Counted from the first letter of the stretch, positions 17,110-27,110 are shown. The stretch: 64,000 bases of DNA from Sphingobacterium thalpophilum (GCF_901482695.1 NZ_LR590484.1:4836001-4900000), one strand, 5' to 3'. The notes: a model not told the origin generated them from the letters alone. Program-made: numbers and translations.

Positions 17110-17994
17110 TTATGTGGTCGCAAACACGCTAGCAAATTCTATAGCGTACTCTTCCAACTTTACTTTCCCCATCGTCGGCGTGTGCCTGTCGTAATCTTCA
17201 TGGAGCGTGCCATTATGGATCGCTTCGCTGAGTTCAACGAGATTGGCAGCATGTTCGTTCGAAAGCCCATTTTCCAAAAGACTATTAAGTACCAAGTCCT
17301 TCGCTAATCTTACCCATTTCAGATCTGGATTGCCGACTGCATGGCCGATTACCGCTGCGATTTCATTGCAGTTTCTATCATCGCTACAGATATAACGGAC
17401 AGCACAAATGTTCTGTGTCTTAACCAGTTCTTCTGCCGCAGCTTCGGCGATATCTTGTGGAGAGACCATTGGTAATCGGTCTGTGTCTCCATAGACTGCT
17501 CCAATGTTGCCAACTGCTTTAATCATGGGTATGAAGGCAAGTAAGTTGTAATAAAAATAGGTCGGACGTAGATGAGTCAGATAAATATCAGGAACGCTGT
17601 TCAGGATTTGTTCCACATGATATGCACCTGTTATAAAGCCTGTTCCGTACGGCAAATGAGCTCCGTAACTGCTTAAATATACCACTCTTTTAATTCCTGT
17701 TTTTAGAATAGCCTTTTTGTATTTTTCGCCCAATCTCCTATAATAGGCGATCTGATCAGGCTGTGTATAGCTCGGTGGAACCATACAAAACACGGCATCC
17801 TTTCCAGCAAAGGAACTACTTAAAAATTCGTCATCATCCAAAGAGCCAATCAACGAAGTAGCTCCTATTTGCTGAATCTCTATCGCGCGTTTATCAGTGC
17901 TGCTGATCACCTCCACTGAATGTCCACTTTTTACTAATGCCATGCTTAATGGTCTTCCGATGTTCCCAAGAGAACCTGTAACAACTATGTTCAT
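17110..17994 (-). CDS. NmrA-like NAD(P)-binding oxidoreductase
   Basis: The 294-residue protein begins with a Rossmann motif (MNIVVTGSLGNIGRPL), followed by a classical NmrA/SDR a-type layout (AVFCMVPPSYTQPDQIAYYR, VVYLSSYGAHLPYGTGF, HLRPTYFYYNLLAF). Atypical SDRs of this group are NADPH-dependent quinone reductases (QOR2-like) or redox sensors; the catalytic tyrosine pattern is not clear. The substrate is unknown. Confidence 0.85.
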   Translation of the reverse strand: MNIVVTGSLGNIGRPLSMALVKSGHSVEVISSTDKRAIEIQQIGATSLIGSLDDDEFLSSSFAGKDAVFCMVPPSYTQPDQIAYYRRLGEKYKKAILKTGIKRVVYLSSYGAHLPYGTGFITGAYHVEQILNSVPDIYLTHLRPTYFYYNLLAFIPMIKAVGNIGAVYGDTDRLPMVSPQDIAEAAAEELVKTQNICAVRYICSDDRNCNEIAAVIGHAVGNPDLKWVRLAKDLVLNSLLENGLSNEHAANLVELSEAIHNGTLHEDYDRHTPTMGKVKLEEYAIEFASVFATT

Positions 17995-18177
17995 CGTAAA
18001 ATTATTTTGTTACCCAAAGTTCTGCAAGGAGCGGATTCCGCTTGTATCCATATCCACTTTTTTTGTATCCAGATACCCAGATGCATCTGTATGTGCCGAT
18101 ATTCTAGATTCCTTTCTTCAGGCCACATTTCACAGAGTCCTCAGTGTCGCTCACTCTTAAAGTTAAGCCATAAGCGC

Positions 18178-18912
18178 CTAGTATCTTTTTTGATCTTTCA
18201 GACAGTAGAAACACCTTCTGTTAGTTTTACCCAGGTGCTTTCGGATCAGTCGTTCCCCGCAAATAGGACAGTTGGATTTAGTATGTACCAACCAATGTTT
18301 CTTCAGCACAAAATCTCTCTTCCAGTTTAGAAAATCGAAGCTATAATTACGCGCTTCCGCGATTAATTGATTTAACTTTGCTGTTGGCAGGTCGCCGATC
18401 AAACTTTCTGGCTGAACTCCGATCCTGAAGAGTACTTCATTTTTGATGATATTTCCAACTCCAGAAAAAATTTGCTGGTCCAGAAGTGCATCGCAGACCA
18501 AGGTGTCCGGCAAAGATATCAACTTCCTGACAGCCTTTTTAGGATCCCATATATCGCTCATTACATCTGCTTGCCAGTCGATTTCTGTTAAATAACTATG
18601 CTCAACTTCCTTTACTGAGCAGGTATAGAAAAATATGCTACCGCTGTCAAACCAGATCCCCAAGCGTAGGCTTTTTTCAGGTTTCGTTTGCTCGTCGATA
18701 CTATAAGAACCAAACAGGAGCAGGTGAATTCTTAATACCGCCTTCTCAAATACGAGATACAATTGCTTTCCGAACGTTTTTATACCCAAAAGCACTTCAT
18801 TTACAAGCCAATCCTTTTCGAATTTGGCGTTTCCTGAAACCGCAGTGATGGTGTGACCGACAAACCTTTGCAGATTCTCTTTTATCAGAACTATGGATGG
18901 ACCTTCTGGCAT
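18178..18912 (-). CDS. Fpg/Nei family DNA glycosylase-AP lyase
   Basis: The 244-residue enzyme starts with MPEGPSI, whose Pro2 and Glu3 are the catalytic nucleophile and acid of Fpg/Nei; an ATG three codons upstream (18921) would bury the proline, so 18912 is the start. The helix-two-turn-helix (LDQQIFSGVGNIIKNEVLF) and a C-terminal zinc finger CPICGER...CFYCLKDQ (four cysteines) are intact. The enzyme removes oxidised purines or pyrimidines. The Nei-like spacing and TKSNCPICG are compatible with an endonuclease VIII-like specificity. With AlkC and AlkB it is the third base-repair gene of the window. Confidence 0.92.
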   Translation of the reverse strand: MPEGPSIVLIKENLQRFVGHTITAVSGNAKFEKDWLVNEVLLGIKTFGKQLYLVFEKAVLRIHLLLFGSYSIDEQTKPEKSLRLGIWFDSGSIFFYTCSVKEVEHSYLTEIDWQADVMSDIWDPKKAVRKLISLPDTLVCDALLDQQIFSGVGNIIKNEVLFRIGVQPESLIGDLPTAKLNQLIAEARNYSFDFLNWKRDFVLKKHWLVHTKSNCPICGERLIRKHLGKTNRRCFYCLKDQKRY

Positions 18913-19282
18913 ATTCGACACGATAATTTAAGCGCATTCGCGTAATGGACATTTCGTCATTGACGTTTATTACTATGAGCCATAATCACATTTATGGCAC
19001 TCTGACTTAGAACAATACTTCCGCAGGCATAGTTTTACGCTAGTGTGGTCATCCGGTAGTTAAAGGCTCGTCTCATTAAAAATGAGACGTCGTGTCTGAT
19101 AAAATCTTGAACACCTTTTCGAAAAGTACGTCAATGCATCGCTAGCTTAGCAAAGAACTTTAGTCGCCTCGCCAAGAACATATTCTAGAAAATATTGTTT
19201 CCTAATAAAGTAAGAGAACAACAAATATAAAGACTGTTTTATATTCTAAACATCATCAGTTTTACTTACATAACCTTATACT
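18913..19282. other. Intergenic region upstream of the P-type ATPase
   Basis: About 370 bases lie between the divergent glycosylase and ATPase genes. The only clear structure is a perfect hairpin, CGTCTCATT-AAA-AATGAGACG (19069-19089). I see no gene remnant and no good TAnnTTTG element. Confidence 0.55.
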
Positions 19283-21787
19283 ATGGAATACAATATCCCC
19301 AGTCATCTCAAAGGCCTTAGCCAGGAAGAGGTAAGTATAGCTCGGGCGCAATATGGCTATAACCAATTGGAAGAACAACAAAAAAGTAGTTGGCTTGATC
19401 TTCTTATCAGCATTTTAAAAGAACCCATGCTGATTTTGCTTATCGCCATTTCCCTTATTTATGTCATTGTGGGGGATTATGCCGAGGCAGCTTTTATGGC
19501 CTTGGCGATTGTAGCAGTCACAGCTATTTCTTTTTATCAGGATAACCGAAGCAAGAGGGCGCTGCAAGAGCTTGAGAAACTCAACGAGCCGTTGAGCACA
19601 GTTATCAGAGATGCGCAAGTAACTAAAATCCCTACCCGTGAAATTGTCGTTGGCGATCTGTGTATTACAGAAGAAGGACGTGTCATCAATGCAGATGGAC
19701 GGATTTTGCATAGCAATGATTTTTCGGTTAATGAATCGTCCCTCACCGGAGAGAGTTTCTCCGTTTTTAAAGATAGTACGACGGAAGATAATTTGGTGTA
19801 TAGTGGTACAGTAACAGTGTCAGGCCTTGCTGTTTTTGAAGTATTAAAGATAGGTAAACAAACACGTGTAGGCAAGATCGGCGAATCCATTCGTACCATA
19901 AAAGAAGAGATTTCACCCCTGCAAGTGCAGATCCAAAAATTTGTTAAGTCGATGGCAATCGTTGGAGTAATTATTTTTTTGTTGGTCTGTCTATATAGTT
20001 ATTTGGATACCAAAGATGTAATTGTTAGTTTACTCAGCGGACTGACCCTAGCAATGTCCGTTTTGCCCGAAGAAATACCCGTTGCATTTACCACTTTCAT
20101 GGCTTTGGGCGCATGGAAACTTATGCGTGAAGGTGTTATTATAAAAAGAAGCAGCATCGTTGAGACCCTCGGAAGTACAACGGTGATCTGTACGGATAAA
20201 ACAGGTACAATAACCGCCAACATGATGCAGTTAAAACAACTTTATGACTATCGCTCCGATACCACTTATTCGGAAGATCACTTTGATAATGAGTTGCTTG
20301 AGGAGCTGATTGCTTACGCCATGTGGAGCAGTGAGCCGGTACCTTTCGATCCTATGGAGATCACGTTACATAAGATATATCAGGAAACGCACAGCAAAGA
20401 TTTAAGAAAGAATTATGAATTATTTTACGAGTATCCTCTTGAGGGCAGACCGCCGATGATGACACACCTTTTCGAAAGCAAACAGAAGGAGAGGATTATT
20501 GCAGCTAAGGGAGCCCCCGAAGCGATATTGAGCGTCTCTAAGCTTTCCGATAACGAGAGGCTGCGGATCAGAAATATTGTTGAGCGCTTTGCCCAACAGG
20601 GCTATCGCATTTTGGGTGTTGCCAAATCACATTTTTTGGGCGATCAATTTCCCGCTAAGCAGCAGGATTTTAACTTTGAGTTTTTAGGGCTAACTGTGTT
20701 CTACGATCCACCAAAGATTGGAATAGAAAAAGTCTTTCAGCAGATTTATGCTGCTGGGATAAAGGTGAAGGTGATCACGGGAGACAATGCTGCAACAACT
20801 AAAGCCATCGCCTTACAATCGGGCATCACCAATGATACGCCAGCAATCAACGGAAGTGAAATCATGGGCCATACAGAGGAGGAAATTGTAGCGATAGCTG
20901 ATCGCACCACATTATTTACACGCATGTTTCCTGATGCCAAGCTCGCCGTTGTCAACGCATTAAAAAAGAAAGGTGAGGTGGTCGCCATGCTCGGAGACGG
21001 CGTTAACGACGGCCCCGCACTAAAAGCTGCTCATATCGGTGTGGCCATGGGGAATAAAGGGACGGAAATTGCTAAATCAGCTGCAGCGTTGATTATTACA
21101 AATGACGATCTGGAAAAGCTTATTGTAGGCATAGCCGCGGGCCGCAGGATTTATGCGAATATTAAGAAAGCGGTTCAATACATAATTTCTATTCATATTC
21201 CCATTATACTTACAGTCTCCTTACCCTTGTTCTTAGGATGGATCTATCCGCAGATATTCACGCCGGTACACGTCATTTTTCTGGAACTTGTCATGGGCCC
21301 CACCTGTTCAATTGTCTATGAGAATGAACCTATTGAAAAAAATACGATGAATCAGCCGCCGAGAGCTATGGGAAAGACATTTTTGAATATCAAAGAACTT
21401 GGTATAAGTATCGTTCAGGGGCTTGCCATTACAATTGGGGTATTGTTTAGCTATCAACTTAGCATCATGGAGGGCGGTGACCAAGTAAAAACAAGGGCAA
21501 TGGTTTTCACTACCCTAATATTTGCGAATATCTTTCTGAGTTACGCAAACCGATCATTTTATTATGGCATTATAGAGAGTTTTAAGAATCGTAATTTACT
21601 GCTCGTTAGTATTACGTTAACCGTGCTAATTCTGCTGCTGTTTATTCTTTACTGTAAACCAGTATCATCATTTTTTGACGTTACTGCACTTCGTATATCT
21701 GAGTTGCTGACTGCATTGGCTATTTCGGCGGTATCCGTACTTTGGTTTGAAGTTTATAAAAAGATAAAAAGAAATTCTGACAAGTAA
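19283..21787 (+). CDS. Cation-translocating P2-type ATPase
   Basis: The 834-residue pump has the actuator domain TGES region (LTGESFSVFKD), the phosphorylation site D305 in DKTGTIT, a nucleotide-binding domain with KGAPEAIL, and the hinge MLGDGVNDGPALKAAHIGVAMG. In transmembrane segment 4 the ion site reads PEEIPVAF, where calcium pumps have PEGLPAVV. That substitution appears in a bacterial subgroup whose ion is not settled, so Ca2+, Mn2+ or Mg2+ transport is open. Ten transmembrane helices are predicted. It is a single gene. Confidence 0.92.
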   Translation: MEYNIPSHLKGLSQEEVSIARAQYGYNQLEEQQKSSWLDLLISILKEPMLILLIAISLIYVIVGDYAEAAFMALAIVAVTAISFYQDNRSKRALQELEKLNEPLSTVIRDAQVTKIPTREIVVGDLCITEEGRVINADGRILHSNDFSVNESSLTGESFSVFKDSTTEDNLVYSGTVTVSGLAVFEVLKIGKQTRVGKIGESIRTIKEEISPLQVQIQKFVKSMAIVGVIIFLLVCLYSYLDTKDVIVSLLSGLTLAMSVLPEEIPVAFTTFMALGAWKLMREGVIIKRSSIVETLGSTTVICTDKTGTITANMMQLKQLYDYRSDTTYSEDHFDNELLEELIAYAMWSSEPVPFDPMEITLHKIYQETHSKDLRKNYELFYEYPLEGRPPMMTHLFESKQKERIIAAKGAPEAILSVSKLSDNERLRIRNIVERFAQQGYRILGVAKSHFLGDQFPAKQQDFNFEFLGLTVFYDPPKIGIEKVFQQIYAAGIKVKVITGDNAATTKAIALQSGITNDTPAINGSEIMGHTEEEIVAIADRTTLFTRMFPDAKLAVVNALKKKGEVVAMLGDGVNDGPALKAAHIGVAMGNKGTEIAKSAAALIITNDDLEKLIVGIAAGRRIYANIKKAVQYIISIHIPIILTVSLPLFLGWIYPQIFTPVHVIFLELVMGPTCSIVYENEPIEKNTMNQPPRAMGKTFLNIKELGISIVQGLAITIGVLFSYQLSIMEGGDQVKTRAMVFTTLIFANIFLSYANRSFYYGIIESFKNRNLLLVSITLTVLILLLFILYCKPVSSFFDVTALRISELLTALAISAVSVLWFEVYKKIKRNSDK

Positions 21788-21905
21788 AAAATCAACGGAT
21801 TTTTAAAGGCTGACTTCCATTGATCCCGTAAAATTTACCATTCAAATAAATTATTTAGGTAAAGCTCCGAGAGCCAGTACATTCGTAAACAACTATTTTA
21901 CGAAT

Positions 21906-24116
21906 ATGAGAAGAGCAACTATCTTTTTGGTTTTAACTATCGTCTTGCTACTATCAAGAGTCACCCATGCAAAGAAACAATACACATCACAGGATACCAT
22001 CCGGGACAAATCTATTATGCTGAGCGGAGTGACTATTACCAGAAAACTCAACCCTGTTAAACTTTCGCCTGATAAAATAAGCATACGAGTTTCCAATAAG
22101 TCACGCAACACTTCAGGTAGCGTTTTGGATCTGCTGCGGAAAATGCCAAGCGTAACGATTTTGCCCAATGGAAGCATAAGCCTAAATGGACAAGAGGGTG
22201 TACAGATACTTATTGATGAAAAGACAAACTTTCTTACCGCAGAAAATCTGATTACCTTTCTGGCTTCGATGCCGGCGTCATCACTGGAAACAGTCGAACT
22301 GATTACACAGCCCAACGCGGTATTGGATGCCAACGGCCATGGAAGATTTATCAACCTAAAAAGGGCAAACACAGCACAAAAAGATCTAGCGCTCATTATT
22401 TCAACAAATGCCGAGCAAGGTAAATATCACAGAAATCATCATCATTTAAATGTTGTGTTTACGCGGAACAAATTCAGTCTTTCAAATACATACGCATTTA
22501 GAAGAGGAAGTGAACTAGTGGACGTTATGTCCACCCGAAATATAACTGGCCTTGCAGGTCGCACCCCGCTACAGATTGATATGAATGCTATTAGGAATAA
22601 GAACTATAAGAATCACTACTATAATGGTATATTGGATTATACAGCGAGCAAAACTATAAAACTAAGTACATATTTACTTATTAGCGATAATAAAAGGAGC
22701 AAAGATGAAATAGCGGGATCACTATTTTTTAGCGATCAATCGGTGGCCGATTCAACTACAGAGGCCAGAAATGCGATGGGACAAAACTTTAGAAATTTAG
22801 GAGCCGGCGGTCAGCTGATTTTCCATATGCAAGATCATTCCAAATGGGAATCCTCATTTGATCGGCAATACTTCCAACAATCGGAATGGCAGGACCAAAT
22901 GATAAATAAATTTACAGATGAACGGTCTGCTGCGGCCCTGGATACATTAAATGGAACGGCGCAGGGAGAAGTCCGAATCTCGACATTACAGTCCAAATAT
23001 ACGCTTGATTTGGGACCAGACATCACCGCCATTCTGGGCGCTAAACTTACACATGTGGCTATGTCGACGGCGTCGTTTTTTCATGGCTTCAATGGAACGG
23101 ATTGGAAACAGCGCAGCGATCTTAACAGTGAATTTGAGCATCATGAAAATTTGAAGGCTCTATTTTCACAGGTGCGATATGCGGCATCTGCCCGCATGCA
23201 CTTAAGTTTTGGGTTACGTTATGAGGACGCATCTTTCGATAGCCAGACACGCAACGCGTCAGATCGGAATATTCTTAACAGGTCGTACAGAAATATTTTT
23301 CCAAACTTGACTATGACCTACGCTTTACGGAAAAAACATCAATTGTCATTGAATTACAACAGGCGGGTTAACCGGCCTAACTTTCGGGATCTGAGCCCCG
23401 CTGTTGAAGTCAACGACCCCTATCTTTACGAGCGCGGAAATCCCGAGCTGAAGCCAGATTTTACAAATACTATCGAACTTGGCTGGTTATACCAAAATTT
23501 ATACTCCTTACACTTATTTCATAGCTTAATAAAGGATGCGATCAGTAAAAGCTATCATCTCGACCCGTATGGTCGCACGGTCGTGCAGCCCATGAATATA
23601 CAATACGTATCCATCTTAGGGCTGCGGTTAAACGGAACAAGTATGACTCCCATAAAGCAATGGAATATACAATTAAACGCTAATCTCATTTACAAGCAAT
23701 TTGAATGGCGGGCAATGGCAGGAAACCGAAGGAACCGGCAGTTGACGCCAACGCTACAAATACAAAATAGTGTCAATCTTCCTGGCAAAATGAACCTCGA
23801 AATCAACTGTTTTTTTAATGGACCGAAGGCTGAAGGGCAGGCAACAATTTCGCCATTATGGTTTATAAACACGGGACTACATCGTAAATTCCTTCAAGAC
23901 AAATTAACTTTGTATATTTATACCAATGACATCTTGCAAACAAATAAGCCTAGGATAATTTTTAACGGAGAGTCTATGAGAGGAAGATACCGTGAGCTAT
24001 ATGATAGTAGAGCCGTTGGCGTCAGTGTATCTTACAACATATTTAATAGCAAAAAAGTTAGTAAAAATGCTCAGTCAGGCGATCGCTTAAAGGAAAACGA
24101 TAGAATTATCTTTTAA
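21906..24116 (+). CDS. Outer-membrane beta-barrel protein of the TonB-receptor superfamily
   Basis: The 736-residue protein has a signal peptide (MRRATIFLVLTIVLLLSRVT to HA), then a plug-like domain (LSGVTITRK, SGSVLDLLRKMPSVTI, GVQILIDEKT) and a long barrel of the OMP_b-brl_3 type ending in a strand. It lacks the N-terminal carboxypeptidase-regulatory domain that often precedes such barrels. The stop is 7 bases before a histidine kinase gene, which is itself 4 bases from a response regulator, so the three form an operon. The barrel may be the regulated target, or act together with the sensor. Confidence 0.87.
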   Translation: MRRATIFLVLTIVLLLSRVTHAKKQYTSQDTIRDKSIMLSGVTITRKLNPVKLSPDKISIRVSNKSRNTSGSVLDLLRKMPSVTILPNGSISLNGQEGVQILIDEKTNFLTAENLITFLASMPASSLETVELITQPNAVLDANGHGRFINLKRANTAQKDLALIISTNAEQGKYHRNHHHLNVVFTRNKFSLSNTYAFRRGSELVDVMSTRNITGLAGRTPLQIDMNAIRNKNYKNHYYNGILDYTASKTIKLSTYLLISDNKRSKDEIAGSLFFSDQSVADSTTEARNAMGQNFRNLGAGGQLIFHMQDHSKWESSFDRQYFQQSEWQDQMINKFTDERSAAALDTLNGTAQGEVRISTLQSKYTLDLGPDITAILGAKLTHVAMSTASFFHGFNGTDWKQRSDLNSEFEHHENLKALFSQVRYAASARMHLSFGLRYEDASFDSQTRNASDRNILNRSYRNIFPNLTMTYALRKKHQLSLNYNRRVNRPNFRDLSPAVEVNDPYLYERGNPELKPDFTNTIELGWLYQNLYSLHLFHSLIKDAISKSYHLDPYGRTVVQPMNIQYVSILGLRLNGTSMTPIKQWNIQLNANLIYKQFEWRAMAGNRRNRQLTPTLQIQNSVNLPGKMNLEINCFFNGPKAEGQATISPLWFINTGLHRKFLQDKLTLYIYTNDILQTNKPRIIFNGESMRGRYRELYDSRAVGVSVSYNIFNSKKVSKNAQSGDRLKENDRIIF

Positions 24117-24123
24117 TCTTAGT

Positions 24124-25197
24124 ATGAGTATTATTACAAGATCAAATCCGTTACGTTATCTAGGCCCCGCAATTTGGGGGATAACTTCTTTCAATATTCT
24201 GCGTGTGGTTACCGACTTAACTAAAAAAGATCAGTTTTGGTCAGGGGGTATACGGATCCACTCGATAGGTCTTTTTATTTCCATAGCTTTCTGTTATGTT
24301 TTGACAGCACTATGGCGCAGGAGACTTGATAAAATCTTTGGTGACGTGTCCGTCTTTTCTGTTAGTGTGGCGAGAGAATATTTAGCCGTTATCATTCAGA
24401 TTGTTATCCTGCTTAATCCTGTTATTTATAGTGCCGAGCATTTTGGATGGGTATATATGGGGGATGGCTATATCGATTATATCTTGGTCAATGCTATTTA
24501 TATACCGCTATTTTTACTTTATTATACACTGATGCGAAATGAGCAAATTGACCATGCCATGGCCAGTAACCGTATATATGTAGAAAAGATAAAATCAGAT
24601 AAATTAAGTGCTGAACTTCAATTATTAAAGAGCCAGTATCACCCGCATTTTCTATTTAATGCATTGAATACGGTATACTTTCAAATTGAAGATACCAATA
24701 CGTTGGCGAAAAGGAGCATTGAACAACTTTCAGAATTATTGCGTTATCAAATTTATAATGTTGACGAAAAAGTAAGCATGGACCAGGAAATTGTCTATAT
24801 CAGATCTTACGTATCGTTTCAACGACAACGGTTACCGGAGAGATTAAATGTCCAAATGAACATTGATCCGGACTGGCAGGGAATACGTATCTTTCCGCTA
24901 CTTTTTCAGCCATTGATAGAAAATGCTTTTAAATATGTCCGTGGTAAATACGAAATTAAGATCGATATTAAGCTGCGGGATCGGGAAATAACTTTCGGTA
25001 TCTCGAATAGTCTGGACGATCGTTTAAATCCTGACAAGGGAAAGATAGCTAAGAAGGCCGATTCAGGATCAGGTCTGGCACATCTTGTCAGGAGATTGGC
25101 GTTAGTCTACCCTAATGCTCACAAGCTATCTACAGAAATGCAATTTAATCAGCAGGAAGGACATTGTTATCTTGCTGAATTAAGAATAAAAATATAA
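24124..25197 (+). CDS. LytS-type sensor histidine kinase
   Basis: The 357-residue protein has four hydrophobic segments in the first 135 residues (about 15-30, 45-62, 85-105, 118-137), then the His_kinase domain with QYHPHFLFNAL at 171-181 carrying the phosphorylated histidine, and an ATPase domain (LIENAFKYVRGKYEIK; GSGLAHLVRRLALVYP). It belongs to the LytS/YehU group that pairs with LytTR regulators. The partner follows after four bases. The stimulus is unknown. Confidence 0.9.
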   Translation: MSIITRSNPLRYLGPAIWGITSFNILRVVTDLTKKDQFWSGGIRIHSIGLFISIAFCYVLTALWRRRLDKIFGDVSVFSVSVAREYLAVIIQIVILLNPVIYSAEHFGWVYMGDGYIDYILVNAIYIPLFLLYYTLMRNEQIDHAMASNRIYVEKIKSDKLSAELQLLKSQYHPHFLFNALNTVYFQIEDTNTLAKRSIEQLSELLRYQIYNVDEKVSMDQEIVYIRSYVSFQRQRLPERLNVQMNIDPDWQGIRIFPLLFQPLIENAFKYVRGKYEIKIDIKLRDREITFGISNSLDDRLNPDKGKIAKKADSGSGLAHLVRRLALVYPNAHKLSTEMQFNQQEGHCYLAELRIKI

Positions 25198-25201
25198 TTA
25201 T

Positions 25202-25917
25202 ATGCAAATGGAGATAAAATGTGCTATAGTCGATGATGAGCCATTCGCGCGAAAAGGATTAGCATCATATATAGAAAAAATAAGTTTTTTGAAATTGGTT
25301 GTCGAGTGTGAAGACGTAATGGCGTTACATGAGTATTTAAGACAACATCCGATAGATCTTCTTTTTTTGGACATCGAAATGCCCGAAATGTCTGGGCTGG
25401 ACTATGTTGCCACACTCAAAAATCCGCCTAAAGTCATTGTCGTTTCTGCGTATGAACAGTACGCCCTCCTAGGTTACGAATTGGAGATCGTCGATTATTT
25501 ATTGAAACCTGTTTCTTTTGAAAGGTTTTTTAAAGCCGCAAATCGTGCAGGAGAGAGCCTTGGCTTCGCTTCTCTGACTATTGGTGGCCAACATAGTGTT
25601 CAAGAGCAGCATATTTTCGTAAAAGTTGACAAAAAACTAAAAAAGATTCAATATAATGATCTACTTTTTATCCATAGCCTCGGTAACTATATCGTTATTC
25701 AAACAACTTACTCGCAAGAAATTATCTACTCTACACTCCAGCAGATGATCACCATGTTACTTCAAATTTATTTATATCCTGTCATCGATCTTATATTATC
25801 AATAAGCAAAAAGTTACGATGATCGAAGGCAATCAGCTTCAAATAGCAAATCATAAAGTGCCGATAGCAAGGAATTTAAAAGATGAAGTGTTGCGATTGA
25901 TCATAGGTGATAATTAG
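25202..25917 (+). pseudogene. LytTR-type response regulator, frameshifted
   Basis: The receiver domain is intact (DD at 11-12, phospho-acceptor D57 in LLFLDIEMPEMSG, K102 in LLKPVSF) and the LytTR DNA-binding domain begins normally (HIFVKVDKKLKKIQYNDLLF, then SLGNYIVI). Near 25757-25759 one base is missing: the frame goes on to an aberrant tail and stop at 25820-25822, while the adjacent frame encodes the lost end, TSNLFISCHRSYIINKQKV and IEGNQLQIANHKVPI, to the stop at 25915-25917. HRSY is the hallmark of the second half of the LytTR fold. So either the DNA-binding domain is truncated in this strain or this is a sequencing error. Without repair the protein could be phosphorylated but would not bind DNA properly. 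Confidence 0.85.
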
Positions 25918-25934
25918 TTGTACGATACATAGGC

Positions 25935-26477
25935 ATGAAACAATATGGCTATAAAAGAGTACTTAGCAAACAATGTGTAATGATGTTTAGTATAATTCGG
26001 ATGTTGCCACGTATCCTCTCAATAATAGGTATGCTTCCCTTGCTTGCATTTGGCCAGTTGCGGGCAGTTCCGCCATCAACGACTATAAAACCGTGCTGAA
26101 CGACAATTATTAGGCCTGATTTCGACAAATATTTTCGTGATTGCCAAGTGAACGGCGCTATTGTTATTTACGATAATGCCAAACAGATGCTAATCGTGTC
26201 AGATACGCTAAGCGTAAAAACACCAGTGCTACCGGCATCCACCTTTTAGGTGGTCAACATGCTTATTGCATTAGAAACAGGCACTATCAAAGATGAAAAT
26301 GAAATCATCAAATGGCCGGTGAAGACAGATACGGTCAAATATGGTTACCGTCCCGATATCTATCGCGATATAACGGTGAAAGAGGCATTTGAAGTTTCAG
26401 CCGGTTGGGCGTTTATTGAGCTCTCCAAACGAATAGGTAAGAACAAGTATCTTAAATACTTATCGGAATGCAATTAG
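25935..26477 (+). pseudogene. Class D (OXA-type) beta-lactamase pseudogene
   Basis: Spread over several frames is a recognisable class D beta-lactamase. Segments include a signal-like MLPRILSIIGMLPLLAFGQ, then RPDFDKYFRDCQVNGAIVIY, then LPASTF followed by a stop (TAG 26247-26249) exactly where the catalytic lysine of the STFK motif belongs, then VVNMLIALETGTIKDENEI, KYGYRPDIY and VSAGWAFIELSKRIG. The gene then ends in further stops (26475-26477, 26490s) before the KTG region. At least two frameshifts and two stops make it clearly non-functional. The remains lie downstream of the frameshifted LytTR gene on the same strand. Confidence 0.88.
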
Positions 26478-26582
26478 GGAAATGTACTGAATTAGCGCAG
26501 CAGTATTGAATGATTCTGTTGAGCTTATTATGATTAGCTCAGTCTGTCGTTCTGCGATGACCACCTGTGGGTGAGTATTAAA

Positions 26583-27110
26583 TTATACATCATTAGGTTG
26601 AATTGCACTCAACAGCTGAAAATTTTCGTCGTCAAAACAAACGATTTTTATCTGTTTGATCGTATTGTCCGATTCCAGAAATTGATTTATAGCTTTGACC
26701 GAGAGTTCCGCTGCCAACTTTTTTGGGAACCTATATATACCTGTACTGATGTTTGGAAAGGCAACAGTGGAGCACTTATACTCTGCAGCTAATAGGAGAG
26801 AGTTTATGTAACAGTTTCTCAGCAAAAGCTCTTCATCTTTTTTGCCGCCATTCCAAACCGGGCCGACAGTATGGATCACATACTTAGCAGGTAGGTTACC
26901 AGCTGTAGTAATGACTGCTTCGCCTGTTCTGCAGCCACCTTGTCAAGCGACGATCTTTCGACATTCCTCTAAAATAGCCGTTCCGCCAGCTCTATGAATA
27001 GCACCGTCCACCCCGCCACCGCCTAATAAAGAGGAGTTCGCTGCATTCACGATGGCGTCTACCTCTATTTTTGTGATATCTCCTTTGATGACTTTAATTA
27101 TTTGAGCCAT
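26583..27110 (-). pseudogene. Macro-domain (ADP-ribose deacetylase-like) gene with a nonsense codon
   Basis: Read from ATG 27110, the frame encodes KGDITKIEVDAIVNAANSSL, GGGGVDGAIHRAGG and, further on, TGEAVITTAGNLPAKYVIHT, FPNISTGIYRFP: the full ADP-ribose-binding pattern of the MacroD/YmdB family, which removes acetate from O-acetyl-ADP-ribose. A single TGA (26945-26943 on the minus strand) breaks it between residues IVA and QGG, where relatives have an arginine-like residue (CGA to TGA is one change). The C-terminal 98 residues could still be translated from an internal start (26879) but would lack the binding loop. The only other option is a sequencing error, since the rest of the gene is clean. 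Confidence 0.88.

Noticed and set aside
26583..26879. A 98-residue macro-domain gene of its own
   Set aside because: The frame upstream of it encodes the missing N-terminal ADP-ribose-binding motifs up to a TGA, so it is the tail of a larger gene.
26943..26945. TGA as a selenocysteine codon in the macro-domain gene
   Set aside because: The position holds no cysteine in the family, and no SECIS-like hairpin or selenocysteine machinery is seen here.
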